Assembly (NCBI RefSeq): GCF_900156685.1
Contig: NZ_FTOJ01000001.1
Coordinates: 62,001-126,000 of the forward strand
DNA: 64,000 nucleotides
Origin: Chryseobacterium piscicola
GTDB lineage: Bacteria; Bacteroidota; Bacteroidia; Flavobacteriales; Weeksellaceae
Direction: 5' to 3'
Positions 26,406 to 35,009 of the stretch are shown here, in pieces. The notes beneath the pieces were generated by a model. The model made no database searches. It saw only the letters and a program-made list of their open reading frames with translations, and was not told the DNA's origin. Each line of letters begins with the position of its first letter. Position 1 is the stretch's first letter. The translations under genes were made by a program, and so were the position numbers.

Positions 26406-27737
26406 ATGTATAGTTTTTCACCAAAATTAAAATCAACTTCTATAATAATTCTTGTTGTAGGTTTAGTTCTTTTTGCAGCGGGTTTCTTTATGAATAAAGG
26501 GATCAGCACAGAAAGAATAAATGAAATGATGGAAGCCGTACACGCTTCAGGTCATGATGCACCTACGCATTCCAGCCAGATGGTTGGTCCGCAAGATCAC
26601 GAAGCTCATCTAGAGCACGCTACAATGCAGATTCATAATTCACCATTGGCATCTATTCACTTTGTAGCTGTATTTTTCTTCGGAGTGAGTGCTTGTGTAT
26701 TGTTTTTCTATTGCATCCAACACGCAGCTCACGCAGGATGGCCAATTATTATTACAAGAGTAATGGAAGCTATTGCTTCTTATATTCCTTATGGTGGTGC
26801 GATATTAATTATCATTATGATTCTTAATATTACTCATCAAGGTCACCTTTTCCATTGGATGGATCCTGATTTGACAGATCCTAACTCAGCACATTTTGAT
26901 GTTATTTTATTTGAAAAAAGAATATTCTTAAATATTCCTTTCTATGCAGTAAGAACATTCATTTATGTAATTGGTGCGTCTTTCTTTGCTTGGAAACTTA
27001 AGTCTCAATCTAAAAAAGTAGATGATACAAAATCTTTGGTTGAGTATCAATACCTTTACAGATGGGCAGTAGGATATATTGCATTCTTTGGTTTTGCATC
27101 TGCATCTTGGGCTTGGGATTGGTTGATGTCTATTGACCCTCACTGGTATTCTACAATGTACATTTGGTACTCTATGGTTAGTTGCCTTTCTAGTGGAATC
27201 GCAGTAATTATTTTATTGAGTGTTTATTTAAAAAAGAATGGTTTCTTACCTCAGTTTAATGATAATCATTTGCATGATTTAGGCGTTTTCCTTTTTGCTA
27301 CAAGTATGCTATGGACGTACACTTGGTTTGCACAATTCATGCTCTATTGGTACGCAAATATTCCAGAAGAAGTAAATTATTTCTTCGGAAGATTCCAGCA
27401 CTACGGTGTTACTTTCTTGCCAATGCTTGTAATAAACTTTGTATTACCTTTATTGGTTTTAGTAAGCAGTAGCATTAAAAGAAATTATAAAGTAGTAACA
27501 ATAATGGCTTGCATAGTTATTTTTGGTCACCTTTTGGATTATTTCAATATGGTAATGCCGGGCACAGTAGGTCCTTTCTGGAAAACACCTGAAATGATTT
27601 TATTGGTAGCAGGAGCGGTACTATTTGTAGTTGGTCTATTTATGTTTGTTGTGCTTTCAGCGCTGGCAAAACTTAAATTGATTCCTACAGGAAACCCTTT
27701 CTTACACGAATCGGAGATTTACGAATATCCTTTTTAA
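26406..27737 (+). CDS. actF: Alternative complex III quinol-binding membrane subunit ActF
   Basis: ActF is the second NrfD-like membrane subunit, with about ten helices in 443 residues. The region after the first helix is His-rich (HASGHDAPTHSS). Conserved elements include WAWDWLMSIDPHWYSTMY and HHYG-like FGRFQHYGVTFLPM. It closes the act operon and is followed by a clear terminator. In many Bacteroidota cox genes for an aa3/caa3 oxidase come next; none is present here, so the partner oxidase must be encoded elsewhere. Confidence 0.93.
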   Translation: MYSFSPKLKSTSIIILVVGLVLFAAGFFMNKGISTERINEMMEAVHASGHDAPTHSSQMVGPQDHEAHLEHATMQIHNSPLASIHFVAVFFFGVSACVLFFYCIQHAAHAGWPIIITRVMEAIASYIPYGGAILIIIMILNITHQGHLFHWMDPDLTDPNSAHFDVILFEKRIFLNIPFYAVRTFIYVIGASFFAWKLKSQSKKVDDTKSLVEYQYLYRWAVGYIAFFGFASASWAWDWLMSIDPHWYSTMYIWYSMVSCLSSGIAVIILLSVYLKKNGFLPQFNDNHLHDLGVFLFATSMLWTYTWFAQFMLYWYANIPEEVNYFFGRFQHYGVTFLPMLVINFVLPLLVLVSSSIKRNYKVVTIMACIVIFGHLLDYFNMVMPGTVGPFWKTPEMILLVAGAVLFVVGLFMFVVLSALAKLKLIPTGNPFLHESEIYEYPF

Positions 27738-27762
27738 GGCTTCGTTTAAAAACATATTATTA

Positions 27763-27792
27763 AAAAGACTAATCTGAGATTAGTCTTTTTTT
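27763..27792 (+). terminator. Terminator of the act operon
   Basis: AAAAGACTAATCT and AGATTAGTCTTTT form a near-perfect long stem with a very short loop, followed by T residues. Confidence 0.85.
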
Positions 27793-27938
27793 TGGTTTAA
27801 TCGTAAATTTTACCATTATTTTATTAGATTATTTCCCTTGTGAGTATATATTTCCACTGCTTGTATCTTACAAACTAAATACATGAATTTGTATTAAAAA
27901 TAATAACTAATGATTACCGCATCCAGCTTTCCAAAAAA

Positions 27939-28215
27939 ATGAGATTGATATTTATCGTAATTACATTCTCCATCAACTCAGTTATCATAAGAAGTATTTA
28001 TCGAATTAAAATTTTCTGGAACTTCATTATTTTACATTAAAAAGTATTACGAACAAAAAAGTACAAAAGGTAAAAAAATAATCTTATCAACTTCAGTTGA
28101 TGACAATTTAAGAAAATCAATGAGCAGAAAAAAATCTCGATTAAAAAATAAGAAGCCTTTTTCAGATTTATTTTACGTAACAAAACCTTTCAAACAAAGA
28201 CTGATTATACATTAG
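27939..28215 (+). pseudogene. Degenerate small gene in the gap after the act operon
   Basis: The 530-base gap between actF and the next gene is not empty. An ATG at 27939 opens 33 codons of hydrophobic signal-like sequence (MRLIFIVITFSINSVIIR) that stops at 28040. A different frame is open from 27991 to 28215 for 74 codons (SLFYIKKYYEQKS, DDNLRKSMSRKKS) without its own start. Joined by one frameshift they would form a short exported basic protein of about 90 residues. I do not recognise it. Chance open frames are possible in such AT-rich DNA. Confidence 0.35.
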
Positions 28216-28267
28216 GTTTTAAATAAATTTTAAATCTTTATATAACTACAAAAAATAACTAATAACT

Positions 28268-29284
28268 ATGAATTCTAAAATCAAACCTACTCTTTTATTT
28301 CTTTTCTTCTTCAATTTTTGGTACTCACAAACCATTACTTTTATATCTGAAACAACAAATCATCCACTTCCAAAGATTTCAGTTTTTGCTAAAGACGGCA
28401 ATATTTTGGGATACACTGATATTGATGGTAAAATAGAAAAATCTGCTTTGAAACCAGATCAAGAAAAATTTAAATTGATTTATGAAAATTCTATTTTAGC
28501 CGAACTTTCTTACGCAGAAATTAATAAGGAATTTGTAAAACTAAATGACAGAGTAAGAGAAATAGAGCCCGTTGTCATCAAAAAAACCAAGCCTGCTAAA
28601 TTCCTTTTCATCAAAGGTAATTTTAACGCTTATGTAACAGTAAACAATATGCTGAATTGCTATGTAGATGGCATTGCTACTTATGTTTTTGACAATAAAA
28701 CAAGAAAAGTAAAAGACATTCATGTAGAACAATATCGAATTTTTCGACTAGAAAATGCCAAAAATGAGAAAAAAGAAACCGGATCTTGGGATTATAATTC
28801 TTTCCTAGAGTTACCAAAAATGAAGAATGTGGGTAATTATGAAGACTATAAAAGCAAGAACTTAAAAATTAAAGAACTTAAAACGAATTTCAAAGACGAG
28901 ATTGAAATAACAGGAGAAGCATTACGAGAAAAAGAACTTACTTTCTTAGGATATAGATTTTATGACATCAGATCTATACTGAATCTATCTTTTGAAAAAG
29001 ATTCTAAAAAATTACTAAGAGATTTTACTGAGTACAACGACATTACTTTTATAAAACTTAAACATAAAAGCGAACCCAATTTTAATGAAGTTATTTCTTA
29101 CAAAAACTTTTACCCTACAGAATTGGATTACGGAGACAAAGACAACACTCCAGAAGTAAAGTACAACCGTAACGCCAGCAATTACGGTACAAAATACTGG
29201 GAAGACTCTTCGTTCCCCAATATGCAAACTATTTTCAGCTCGTTCTTTAAACAAGATTTACAAGAAAAACAAAACGCAAAATAA
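28268..29284 (+). CDS. Exported protein with carboxypeptidase-regulatory-like start
   Basis: The 338 residues begin with a signal peptide (LFLFFFNFWYSQ). A short beta-sandwich-like segment follows (ITFISETTNHPLPKISVFA, then GYTDIDGKIEKS), as in CarboxypepD_reg-like/TonB-receptor N-terminal domains. The remaining 240 residues are charged and lack recognised motifs or a barrel-type end. It lies behind a degenerate gap and ahead of a lipoprotein gene with its own promoter. Its function is unknown. Similar stand-alone proteins are common and unassigned in Flavobacteriia. Confidence 0.6.
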   Translation: MNSKIKPTLLFLFFFNFWYSQTITFISETTNHPLPKISVFAKDGNILGYTDIDGKIEKSALKPDQEKFKLIYENSILAELSYAEINKEFVKLNDRVREIEPVVIKKTKPAKFLFIKGNFNAYVTVNNMLNCYVDGIATYVFDNKTRKVKDIHVEQYRIFRLENAKNEKKETGSWDYNSFLELPKMKNVGNYEDYKSKNLKIKELKTNFKDEIEITGEALREKELTFLGYRFYDIRSILNLSFEKDSKKLLRDFTEYNDITFIKLKHKSEPNFNEVISYKNFYPTELDYGDKDNTPEVKYNRNASNYGTKYWEDSSFPNMQTIFSSFFKQDLQEKQNAK

Positions 29285-29312
29285 AAAACGCTTATATAAA
29301 AAAGGTTTTATT

Positions 29313-29320
29313 TAAATTTG
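29313..29320 (+). promoter_or_regulatory. -7 box of the lipoprotein gene (TAAATTTG)
   Basis: TAAATTTG lies 17 bases before the ATG at 29338 and matches TAnnTTTG. No -33 TTTG is seen. Confidence 0.55.
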
Positions 29321-29337
29321 CAACAAACCAACAACCA

Positions 29338-30516
29338 ATGAAAAAGGTTAAATTTTTTTTACTTATTGCCAGTTTAGCATTTCTTACAGCTTGTAAGAAA
29401 GATCATGTAGATGCAAGCTCTACGCAATCTTTGCAAACCAGCATCAATGATATGACTTCAAGTCTTACCACGCTTCAGCAAATAAAATTCAATGAAGCTT
29501 TGTATGTTTTAAAAACTTTCGGTGTAGAAGCAGACGGCGATGTAAACGAGCTCAAAGCTCTAGGAAAACTCATTGACGGAAAAAAAGTGCCCGAAATATT
29601 GTCCCTTGCCGACCAAGTAGCACAAAAAAACGGAATGGATTGGTCTAGTACCGCTTCCCCTTCTTTAGGCGAAATGGATATTTTTGGTGATCTAAATCCC
29701 AAAGAAGTTAATTCTAATGACGTACGCGCCAGCTCTGTAACTATTCTCACAAAATATTCTGGAGATACAGGAACAGGACCCACTGCCATACAGATTATCC
29801 CGAGATTAGTGGATGGATCAGGAAAACCAGTAACGTTCAGCGGAGCAACATTAGAGACTACTTTAGAAGTTTTTAATAACGGAGTAAAGCTTTCTACTGC
29901 TAGAAATATCATGCAGGATAATAATTTTAAAGGATTTTATCTCAAATTCTCTTCTCTTTCTGCAGAAAGAATTACGGATGGCAAAATAGATATTACAATC
30001 TCTATAAAAACTGCAACGAAGACATTCAAAATGTCTAAAATAGGTCAAGAAATCAATCCTTCAGCACTCAGAATGCCTGAGCCTCCAAAAGTTGATTCAA
30101 CTGCTACTACAAACCCTACGATGGTAGATCCCGCTATTCCTGCAGGTACAGCAACAGATCCAACCACAACAACACCAGCAAGTCCAAAATCGCCTTCAAC
30201 AGATCCTAAAACCACTGTTAGTAGATTTTTAAACAATGTAAGTACACAAAATCTGAAGGCAGCATTTGACGCATCTAGTAACCCCAGTTGGGGAAATTAT
30301 GATGCCTTCTCTAATCCTACTTCAGGGTTTGGAGCAGTAAAAAACGTTTCAGTAAAAAACATAACCACCAACGCTTCAAATCCTAATGCGGCGAGTGTAA
30401 ATGCAACTTACGACGTTACAGACAAAAGCGGTAAAACAACTGCTCTGAAAGTTACTTTCGGATTAAAAAGCGTCAATGGAGATTGGAAAATATCAAGTTA
30501 CAAAATCAATCCTTAA
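29338..30516 (+). CDS. Two-domain lipoprotein of unknown function
   Basis: The signal peptide ends in LTAC (Cys19). The first mature segment (DASSTQSLQTSINDMTSSLTT...) is a helical region. It resembles a DUF6694-type lipoprotein start, named from memory. A Thr/Pro-rich linker covers about residues 250-295 (TTTTPASPKSPSTDP). The last 95 residues, from TTVSRFLNNVSTQNLKAAFD to GDWKISSYKINP, look like an NTF2/SnoaL-like (DUF4878-type) domain, often a small-ligand or protein-binding fold in periplasmic lipoproteins. No enzymatic residues stand out. Confidence 0.65.
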   Translation: MKKVKFFLLIASLAFLTACKKDHVDASSTQSLQTSINDMTSSLTTLQQIKFNEALYVLKTFGVEADGDVNELKALGKLIDGKKVPEILSLADQVAQKNGMDWSSTASPSLGEMDIFGDLNPKEVNSNDVRASSVTILTKYSGDTGTGPTAIQIIPRLVDGSGKPVTFSGATLETTLEVFNNGVKLSTARNIMQDNNFKGFYLKFSSLSAERITDGKIDITISIKTATKTFKMSKIGQEINPSALRMPEPPKVDSTATTNPTMVDPAIPAGTATDPTTTTPASPKSPSTDPKTTVSRFLNNVSTQNLKAAFDASSNPSWGNYDAFSNPTSGFGAVKNVSVKNITTNASNPNAASVNATYDVTDKSGKTTALKVTFGLKSVNGDWKISSYKINP

Positions 30517-30610
30517 GAATACACGTCAAGAAAAAGTAACAAAATTTTACACAGAAATCTATAGCATTTTAAAATATTAAAATTTAAAATCAATAATACT
30601 AGCAAAGTAT

Positions 30611-30641
30611 TTTGTAAATCATTCAGAAACAATTAAATTTG
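30611..30641 (+). promoter_or_regulatory. Full Bacteroidota promoter of the TPR-ribH unit
   Basis: TTTG (30611-30614), 19 bases, then TAAATTTG (30634-30641). Both boxes and the spacing match the consensus; the ATG follows at 30663. Confidence 0.85.
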
Positions 30642-30662
30642 CAGTTCAATTTTTAAGAATTT

Positions 30663-31373
30663 ATGGCAAAATTGGGAAATAATGCTCCAAACGAGCAGGA
30701 AGGTAAAGAAACAGTGGAATTTTTTAAAGATCTAGACAGAGAGGCTTTAAACACAGAAAGATTCCTTGAAAAATATCAGAAACCTCTGAGTGCTGGTTTT
30801 ATAGGTTTAATTATAGGTGTTTTAGCTTTTTTCGGATACAAACAATTTATTGTTGCTCCAAAGAATGCTGAGGCCGTAAAAACATATTTAGCTGCACAAA
30901 AAAACCTTACTGAAGGTAAAGATAAAGAAGCTTTAGGTGGAAAATCTGGCGCTAATCCTGGGTTTTTGGGAACTTTTAATGAGTATTCTTCAACTAAAGT
31001 AGGTAAATTGGCTGGCTACAACGCAGCTCTTTTAAAATTTAAAGAAGGAAAATATCAAGAAGCTTATGACTTGATGGATCAATTTTCTTCAGACAACAAA
31101 ACCCTAGAAGCAATGAAGTATGGTGTAATGGCTGATGCACAATCTGGATTAAATAAAAATACAGAAGCTCTAAGCCTTTTAGACAAAGCTGTTTCTGCTT
31201 CTAACGATCCTTATACAACCTATTTTTTCACAAGAAAAGCTGGCATTTTGGCTTTAGGATTAAAGAAAAACGCAGAAGCTAAAAAATACTTTACAACAAT
31301 TGACGAAAAATATCAGGATTACGACAACGGAATGTCTGATTCTTATATCGAAATGTCTAAATATTTAAATTAA
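30663..31373 (+). CDS. TPR-repeat inner-membrane protein, YfgM-like
   Basis: The 236-residue protein has one membrane helix (about residues 44-64, SAGFIGLIIGVLAFFGY) after a charged cytoplasmic start. Periplasmic TPR-like helices follow (AGYNAALLKFKEGKYQEAYDLM, AEAKKYFTTIDEKYQDY). This matches YfgM/TPR_21-type proteins, which in E. coli associate with SecYEG and periplasmic chaperones. It precedes ribH by three bases in one transcript, an order common in Flavobacteriia without an obvious functional link. Confidence 0.75.
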   Translation: MAKLGNNAPNEQEGKETVEFFKDLDREALNTERFLEKYQKPLSAGFIGLIIGVLAFFGYKQFIVAPKNAEAVKTYLAAQKNLTEGKDKEALGGKSGANPGFLGTFNEYSSTKVGKLAGYNAALLKFKEGKYQEAYDLMDQFSSDNKTLEAMKYGVMADAQSGLNKNTEALSLLDKAVSASNDPYTTYFFTRKAGILALGLKKNAEAKKYFTTIDEKYQDYDNGMSDSYIEMSKYLN

Positions 31374-31376
31374 AAT

Positions 31377-31892
31377 ATGGCAACAGTTAATCTTTCAGAT
31401 TACAAGCCACTTCATATTATCAATGCCGAAGATTTTTCTATCGGCATTGTTTTTTCTGAGTGGAATGATTTTGTAACCTACAATCTTCGTGATGCAGCAA
31501 TTGAAATTCTTGAAACAGAAGGCGTAAAAAAAGAAAACATCAGGCTTTTTCCGGTTCCGGGAGCTTTTGAATTGAGCTACGCAAGCATGCAGCTTTGTAA
31601 AGAGCGTAAGTTTGATGCTGTAATTTCTATCGGATGCGTTATCCGTGGGGAAACGCCTCATTTTGATTTCGTGTGTTCGGCAGTAGCACAAGGAATTAAA
31701 GACTGTAATATCTTAACCGACATACCGACTATTTTCTGCGTTCTTACAGACGACACAAAAGAACAGTCTATTGCAAGAAGCGGCGGCGATCTTGGGAATA
31801 AAGGCGTGGAAGCAGCAGTGACTGCTTTAAGAATGATTGATTTTAAGAAAAATCTGTCCGACAAAAAAGGAAATATTGGTTTTGGAAACTAA
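31377..31892 (+). CDS. ribH: 6,7-dimethyl-8-ribityllumazine synthase
   Basis: RibH joins 5-amino-6-ribitylaminouracil and a four-carbon phosphate in the penultimate step of riboflavin synthesis. The 171-residue protein shows the substrate-binding FSEWND near 26-31, PVPGAFELSYA near 59-69, and the catalytic His95 in RGETPHFDFVC. The following TDIPTIFCVLT and GNKGVEAA segments also fit. It is co-transcribed with the TPR protein. No other rib genes are nearby. A shared hairpin terminator follows. Confidence 0.95.
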   Translation: MATVNLSDYKPLHIINAEDFSIGIVFSEWNDFVTYNLRDAAIEILETEGVKKENIRLFPVPGAFELSYASMQLCKERKFDAVISIGCVIRGETPHFDFVCSAVAQGIKDCNILTDIPTIFCVLTDDTKEQSIARSGGDLGNKGVEAAVTALRMIDFKKNLSDKKGNIGFGN

Positions 31893-31914
31893 ACCCGAAA
31901 TGTATTGAAATAAT

Positions 31915-31943
31915 AAAGGAGCTTTTTACAGCTCCTTTTCTTT
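31915..31943. terminator. Shared terminator of ribH and the convergent ATP-grasp gene
   Basis: AAAGGAGCT (31915-31923) pairs with AGCTCCTTT (31930-31938). The hairpin overlaps the last codons of the minus-strand gene and has T-rich tracts on both sides, stronger on the plus strand. Confidence 0.75.
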
Positions 31944-33086
31944 TATATATAGTTTGTTTTTATCAATCAAATGAGGTACGAACCTGCTTTGGTTGTTGGT
32001 AATTAAATTCACACTTTCCCGCACGCCTATTCCTGCAGATTCCTGGCCAATGATCCAACTTCCGATAATGGGATAATTTCCATCAAAATTGGGCAACTCA
32101 AATAGTTGCTGATAGATGAAACCGTTTTTTGCATAATCACCTTCATTTTTTTCTACGAGAACGCTGTGTTTGTGGAGGCTCACATTCGCTCCTTCTCTGG
32201 AATAGATTGGTTTTTTAGCAAAACTGGTCAAAGTTCTCTGTTCAAAATAAGATTCTAAAAGATAGGGATGGTTTGGGTACATTTCCCATATAATTGGCAA
32301 AATTGCTTTTGAAGAAAGAAGAATCTTCCACGAAGGCTCCATCCACTGTGATCTGAAATTATTTTTAACCAGCTTTTCGCCAAAACCATCCTCCAAAATC
32401 CATTCGTAAGGATAGAGTTTAAAAACATATTCCATTACGCTTCTGTCTGTGGCAATAAATTCTTCAATATCTTCTGCCCAGCCGATGTCTTGGATGGGAA
32501 TAAATTCCGTTTCAAAACCTGCCTGAGTAGCACAGTCACGAAGATATTCCACATTGGTAACGTCTTCAATATTGGTTAACGATGCAAAATAAATATAATG
32601 CGGATTCATGTATTTTTTAAGATAAACCCAATAATCTACCAATTTTTCGTGGATTGAATTGAACTGATCTTTTCCCGGGAACATTTCCTGCAACCAATAC
32701 CATTGAATCACCGAAGCTTCGTAGAGAGAAGTAGGTGTATCAGCATTAAATTCTAGAAGTTTCAAATTTTTTCCGTCGAAACCAAAATCAAATCTCCCAT
32801 AAATAGAAGGATGATCTTCTTCCCAGCTAGTAACAATATGTTTTCTGAAATATTCCGGAATGTTGAATCTGTCCCAAAGATTTTTATCAATTACATAATC
32901 TACGGCCTCTAAACATATTTGCCACAACTCTGCAGTTGCTTTTTCTATTCTATCGACCTCATCCATAGAAAATTCATAGTAATGACTTTCATCCCAATAA
33001 AGCCCCTCCATAGAATGATAGCCAAAGCCTAAATTTTCTAGTTTATGTTGCCAGTTTTTTCTGAACGGCGCTGCTATTCTTTTCAT
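31926..33086 (-). CDS. Glutathionylspermidine synthase-like ATP-grasp protein (YgiC-like)
   Basis: The 386 residues match the synthetase domain of the glutathionylspermidine synthase family. Examples are the start RKNWQHKLENLGFGYHSMEG, the ATP-grasp core YGRFDFGFDGKNLKLLEFNADTPTSL, and the C-terminal YPIIGSWIIGQESAGIGVRES. Stand-alone forms (E. coli YgiC/YjfC) probably ligate an amine to a peptide; the substrate is unknown. It is the last gene of an operon with a YgiB-like lipoprotein, mirroring ygiB-ygiC. No glutathione synthesis genes are in the window, so the acceptor need not be glutathione. Confidence 0.87.
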   Translation of the reverse strand: MKRIAAPFRKNWQHKLENLGFGYHSMEGLYWDESHYYEFSMDEVDRIEKATAELWQICLEAVDYVIDKNLWDRFNIPEYFRKHIVTSWEEDHPSIYGRFDFGFDGKNLKLLEFNADTPTSLYEASVIQWYWLQEMFPGKDQFNSIHEKLVDYWVYLKKYMNPHYIYFASLTNIEDVTNVEYLRDCATQAGFETEFIPIQDIGWAEDIEEFIATDRSVMEYVFKLYPYEWILEDGFGEKLVKNNFRSQWMEPSWKILLSSKAILPIIWEMYPNHPYLLESYFEQRTLTSFAKKPIYSREGANVSLHKHSVLVEKNEGDYAKNGFIYQQLFELPNFDGNYPIIGSWIIGQESAGIGVRESVNLITNNQSRFVPHLIDKNKLYIKEKEL

Positions 33087-33193
33087 ATCCAGATTTTATT
33101 TTTTAAGATCATCCCTAATAATCAGAACAAGTAATGTAATTGCAGAATCTTCCTTGCCCATTGTATTTTCAAAATCTTTGGTGTTTTATAATT

Positions 33194-33526
33194 TTATGAT
33201 GATGCCCGAAAGCCACTTTTGCCAAGCCCTCCTCTTACTACATTTCCTTTATATGTATTTCTACCAATATTGGATTTTGAACTGATAGCATCGCTGTAAT
33301 ATCCAGATCTTTGATAAGCTCCATTGCTATATGCGCCATAGGGACGAAAAGCGTGATACAGTAAAAATCCGGTCATAAAACCATGGGAACTAGAATAAGA
33401 AGCCGTGGAATCTGAGCGCATATAAACCTTTTTTTCATTTTGCCCTTGCATTTTTGCCGGTTCTTGAGAGCAAGCAGCAAGAATTCCTGTTACAAAAAGT
33501 AACTTGATAGATTTCGATTTTTTCAT
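33194..33526 (-). CDS. YgiB-like small lipoprotein
   Basis: The 110-residue protein has a basic signal peptide ending in LAAC (Cys19). The middle carries SSHGFMTGFLLYHAFRPYG and a Ser/Tyr-rich stretch. It ends in VVRGGLGKSGFRASS. A hydrophobic middle 'FM.GFL' patch followed by a terminal RGGxG motif is the pattern of the YgiB/DUF1190 lipoproteins that sit beside YgiC in proteobacteria. The position just upstream of a YgiC-like gene supports this. The upstream gene's stop and this gene's start share a base. Its function is unknown. Confidence 0.6.
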   Translation of the reverse strand: MKKSKSIKLLFVTGILAACSQEPAKMQGQNEKKVYMRSDSTASYSSSHGFMTGFLLYHAFRPYGAYSNGAYQRSGYYSDAISSKSNIGRNTYKGNVVRGGLGKSGFRASS

Positions 33527-33861
33527 TATTGTACTGTAATATAAAATTCGTAATCCTTTTTTACTTTTATATTATGCTCGTTTCCGTTTGCATCTTCTAC
33601 CAGCTGCAAAGAATCGCCAAGCGAAGGAATTGTATCTTTTTTGATGATTTCTTTGAAAAGCTTGTTGTCTTTCCAGATTTTGTGTTTGGTAATTAAAACA
33701 TCTGCACTATCAATATGCTGTACAGAAAGTTCAGTTTCTACAGAAGCCTTTTTATCTACATTTTGCACTTCATCTTCTTTTTCTTCACTCTCCTTGCATC
33801 CCATAATCATCATTAAAGAAAAAAACAGAAGACCTAATTTAAATTTTCTCACTTTCGTCAT
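33526..33861 (-). CDS. Small lipoprotein of unknown function
   Basis: The 111-residue protein has a signal peptide with lipobox MIMGC (Cys22). An acidic spacer follows (KESEEKEDEVQNVDKK). The domain after it ends in HNIKVKKDYEFYITVQ. It is the first gene of a three-gene minus-strand unit with the YgiB-like and YgiC-like genes, overlapping the second by one base. I recognise no family. Its place suggests a lineage-specific addition to a ygiBC-type envelope module. Confidence 0.6.
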   Translation of the reverse strand: MTKVRKFKLGLLFFSLMMIMGCKESEEKEDEVQNVDKKASVETELSVQHIDSADVLITKHKIWKDNKLFKEIIKKDTIPSLGDSLQLVEDANGNEHNIKVKKDYEFYITVQ

Positions 33862-33916
33862 TTTTTTTTACAAAAATATTATTTAAAATTCTAAATTTAC
33901 CCAAAAAATTACAGAT

Positions 33917-34765
33917 ATGAAATGGACGAACGACAGAAGTGACAATGTAGATGACCGAAGAGGTCTTGGTGGCGGAGGAATGGCAGTAGGTGGTGGTCTG
34001 GGAACCATCATTATTGCAGCTATTGTTTTCTTTTTGGGAGGCGATCCTTCTGCAATTCTTTCTTCTGGAGGTGGCTCTCCACAACAGAGTGAGCAGAGAG
34101 AACTTAACCAAAATGAGCTTCAAATAAGAGATTTCATAAAAATGATTACCGCTGAGAACGAACAAACCTGGCAGAAAATTTTTGCGGAAAATAATATGCA
34201 GTACAAGCCTGCAAAAGTAGTTTTGTTTGAAAGCACTACCTCATCCGGATGTGGTACGGCTCAATCTGCAATGGGACCATTTTATTGCCCTGCCGATCAG
34301 TCGGTTTATATGGATATGAGCTTCTTCAATGAGCTTCAGCAAAAATTCGGGGCAAAGGTTACCGAATTTACTATTGCCTATGTAATGGCTCACGAAATGG
34401 GACATCACGTACAAAATCTACTCGGTGTACTCAATGAAACCCATAACGCAAGGCAAAGTGGAAGATATACTGAATCTGATCTCAACAAAATGTCTGTTGC
34501 TACAGAACTTCAAGCAGATTTCTATGCTGGGCTTTGGGCAAGATATTCTAATGAGAGAGAAAGCTTCTTAGAACCTGGCGATCTAGAATCTGCCGTAGAA
34601 GCTGCAGAAGCTGTTGGCGATGACAATATTCAAAAAAGATCTCAAGGGTATGTAAACCAAGAGAGTTTTACACATGGTTCTTCCGCTCAGCGTAAGGAAT
34701 GGTTTATGAAAGGCTACAATTCCGGAGACATCAAACAAGGGAATACCTTCCAGCAAGTGAGATAA
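33917..34765 (+). CDS. Neutral zinc metallopeptidase, YpfJ family
   Basis: The 282-residue protein matches the putative neutral zinc metallopeptidases (PF04228). It has the start KWTNDRSDNVDDRRG, a membrane helix at about 27-42 after a Gly-rich stretch, and two Cys in GCGTAQSAMGPFYCP. The zinc-binding HExxH is H159-E160-M-G-H-H163, and ELQADFYAGLWA holds the third ligand. The active domain is probably periplasmic. Substrate and role are unknown for the family. It is transcribed divergently from the lipoprotein operon. Confidence 0.9.
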   Translation: MKWTNDRSDNVDDRRGLGGGGMAVGGGLGTIIIAAIVFFLGGDPSAILSSGGGSPQQSEQRELNQNELQIRDFIKMITAENEQTWQKIFAENNMQYKPAKVVLFESTTSSGCGTAQSAMGPFYCPADQSVYMDMSFFNELQQKFGAKVTEFTIAYVMAHEMGHHVQNLLGVLNETHNARQSGRYTESDLNKMSVATELQADFYAGLWARYSNERESFLEPGDLESAVEAAEAVGDDNIQKRSQGYVNQESFTHGSSAQRKEWFMKGYNSGDIKQGNTFQQVR

Positions 34766-34793
34766 TTTCAACTACAATAAAATCTAAATAATA

Positions 34794-34828
34794 AACCTGC
34801 AGAATATTAAAGTACTGCAGGTTTTTTG
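34794..34828 (+). terminator. Terminator after the zinc peptidase gene
   Basis: AACCTGCAG (34794-34802) pairs perfectly with CTGCAGGTT (34815-34823), followed by T residues. Confidence 0.85.
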
Positions 34829-34974
34829 TATTATTTTCAGCCTAAAACAGTCTTTTTCCTTTCTCTATTTTTGATTGAACTACAGCTGCATTAAATAATT
34901 AAACAACTGATTACCAACGATATATTTTTAATGTTAAACCTTTACAGTTAATAGGTTTTAAACTTTAAAAAGTA

Positions 34975-34982
34975 TAATTTTG
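34975..34982 (+). promoter_or_regulatory. -7 box of umuC (TAATTTTG)
   Basis: TAATTTTG matches TAnnTTTG and lies 27 bases before the ATG at 35010. No LexA-type palindrome is recognisable around it. Confidence 0.5.
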
Positions 34983-35009
34983 CTTCTAAGAATAAGAATT
35001 AAAAAAAAC

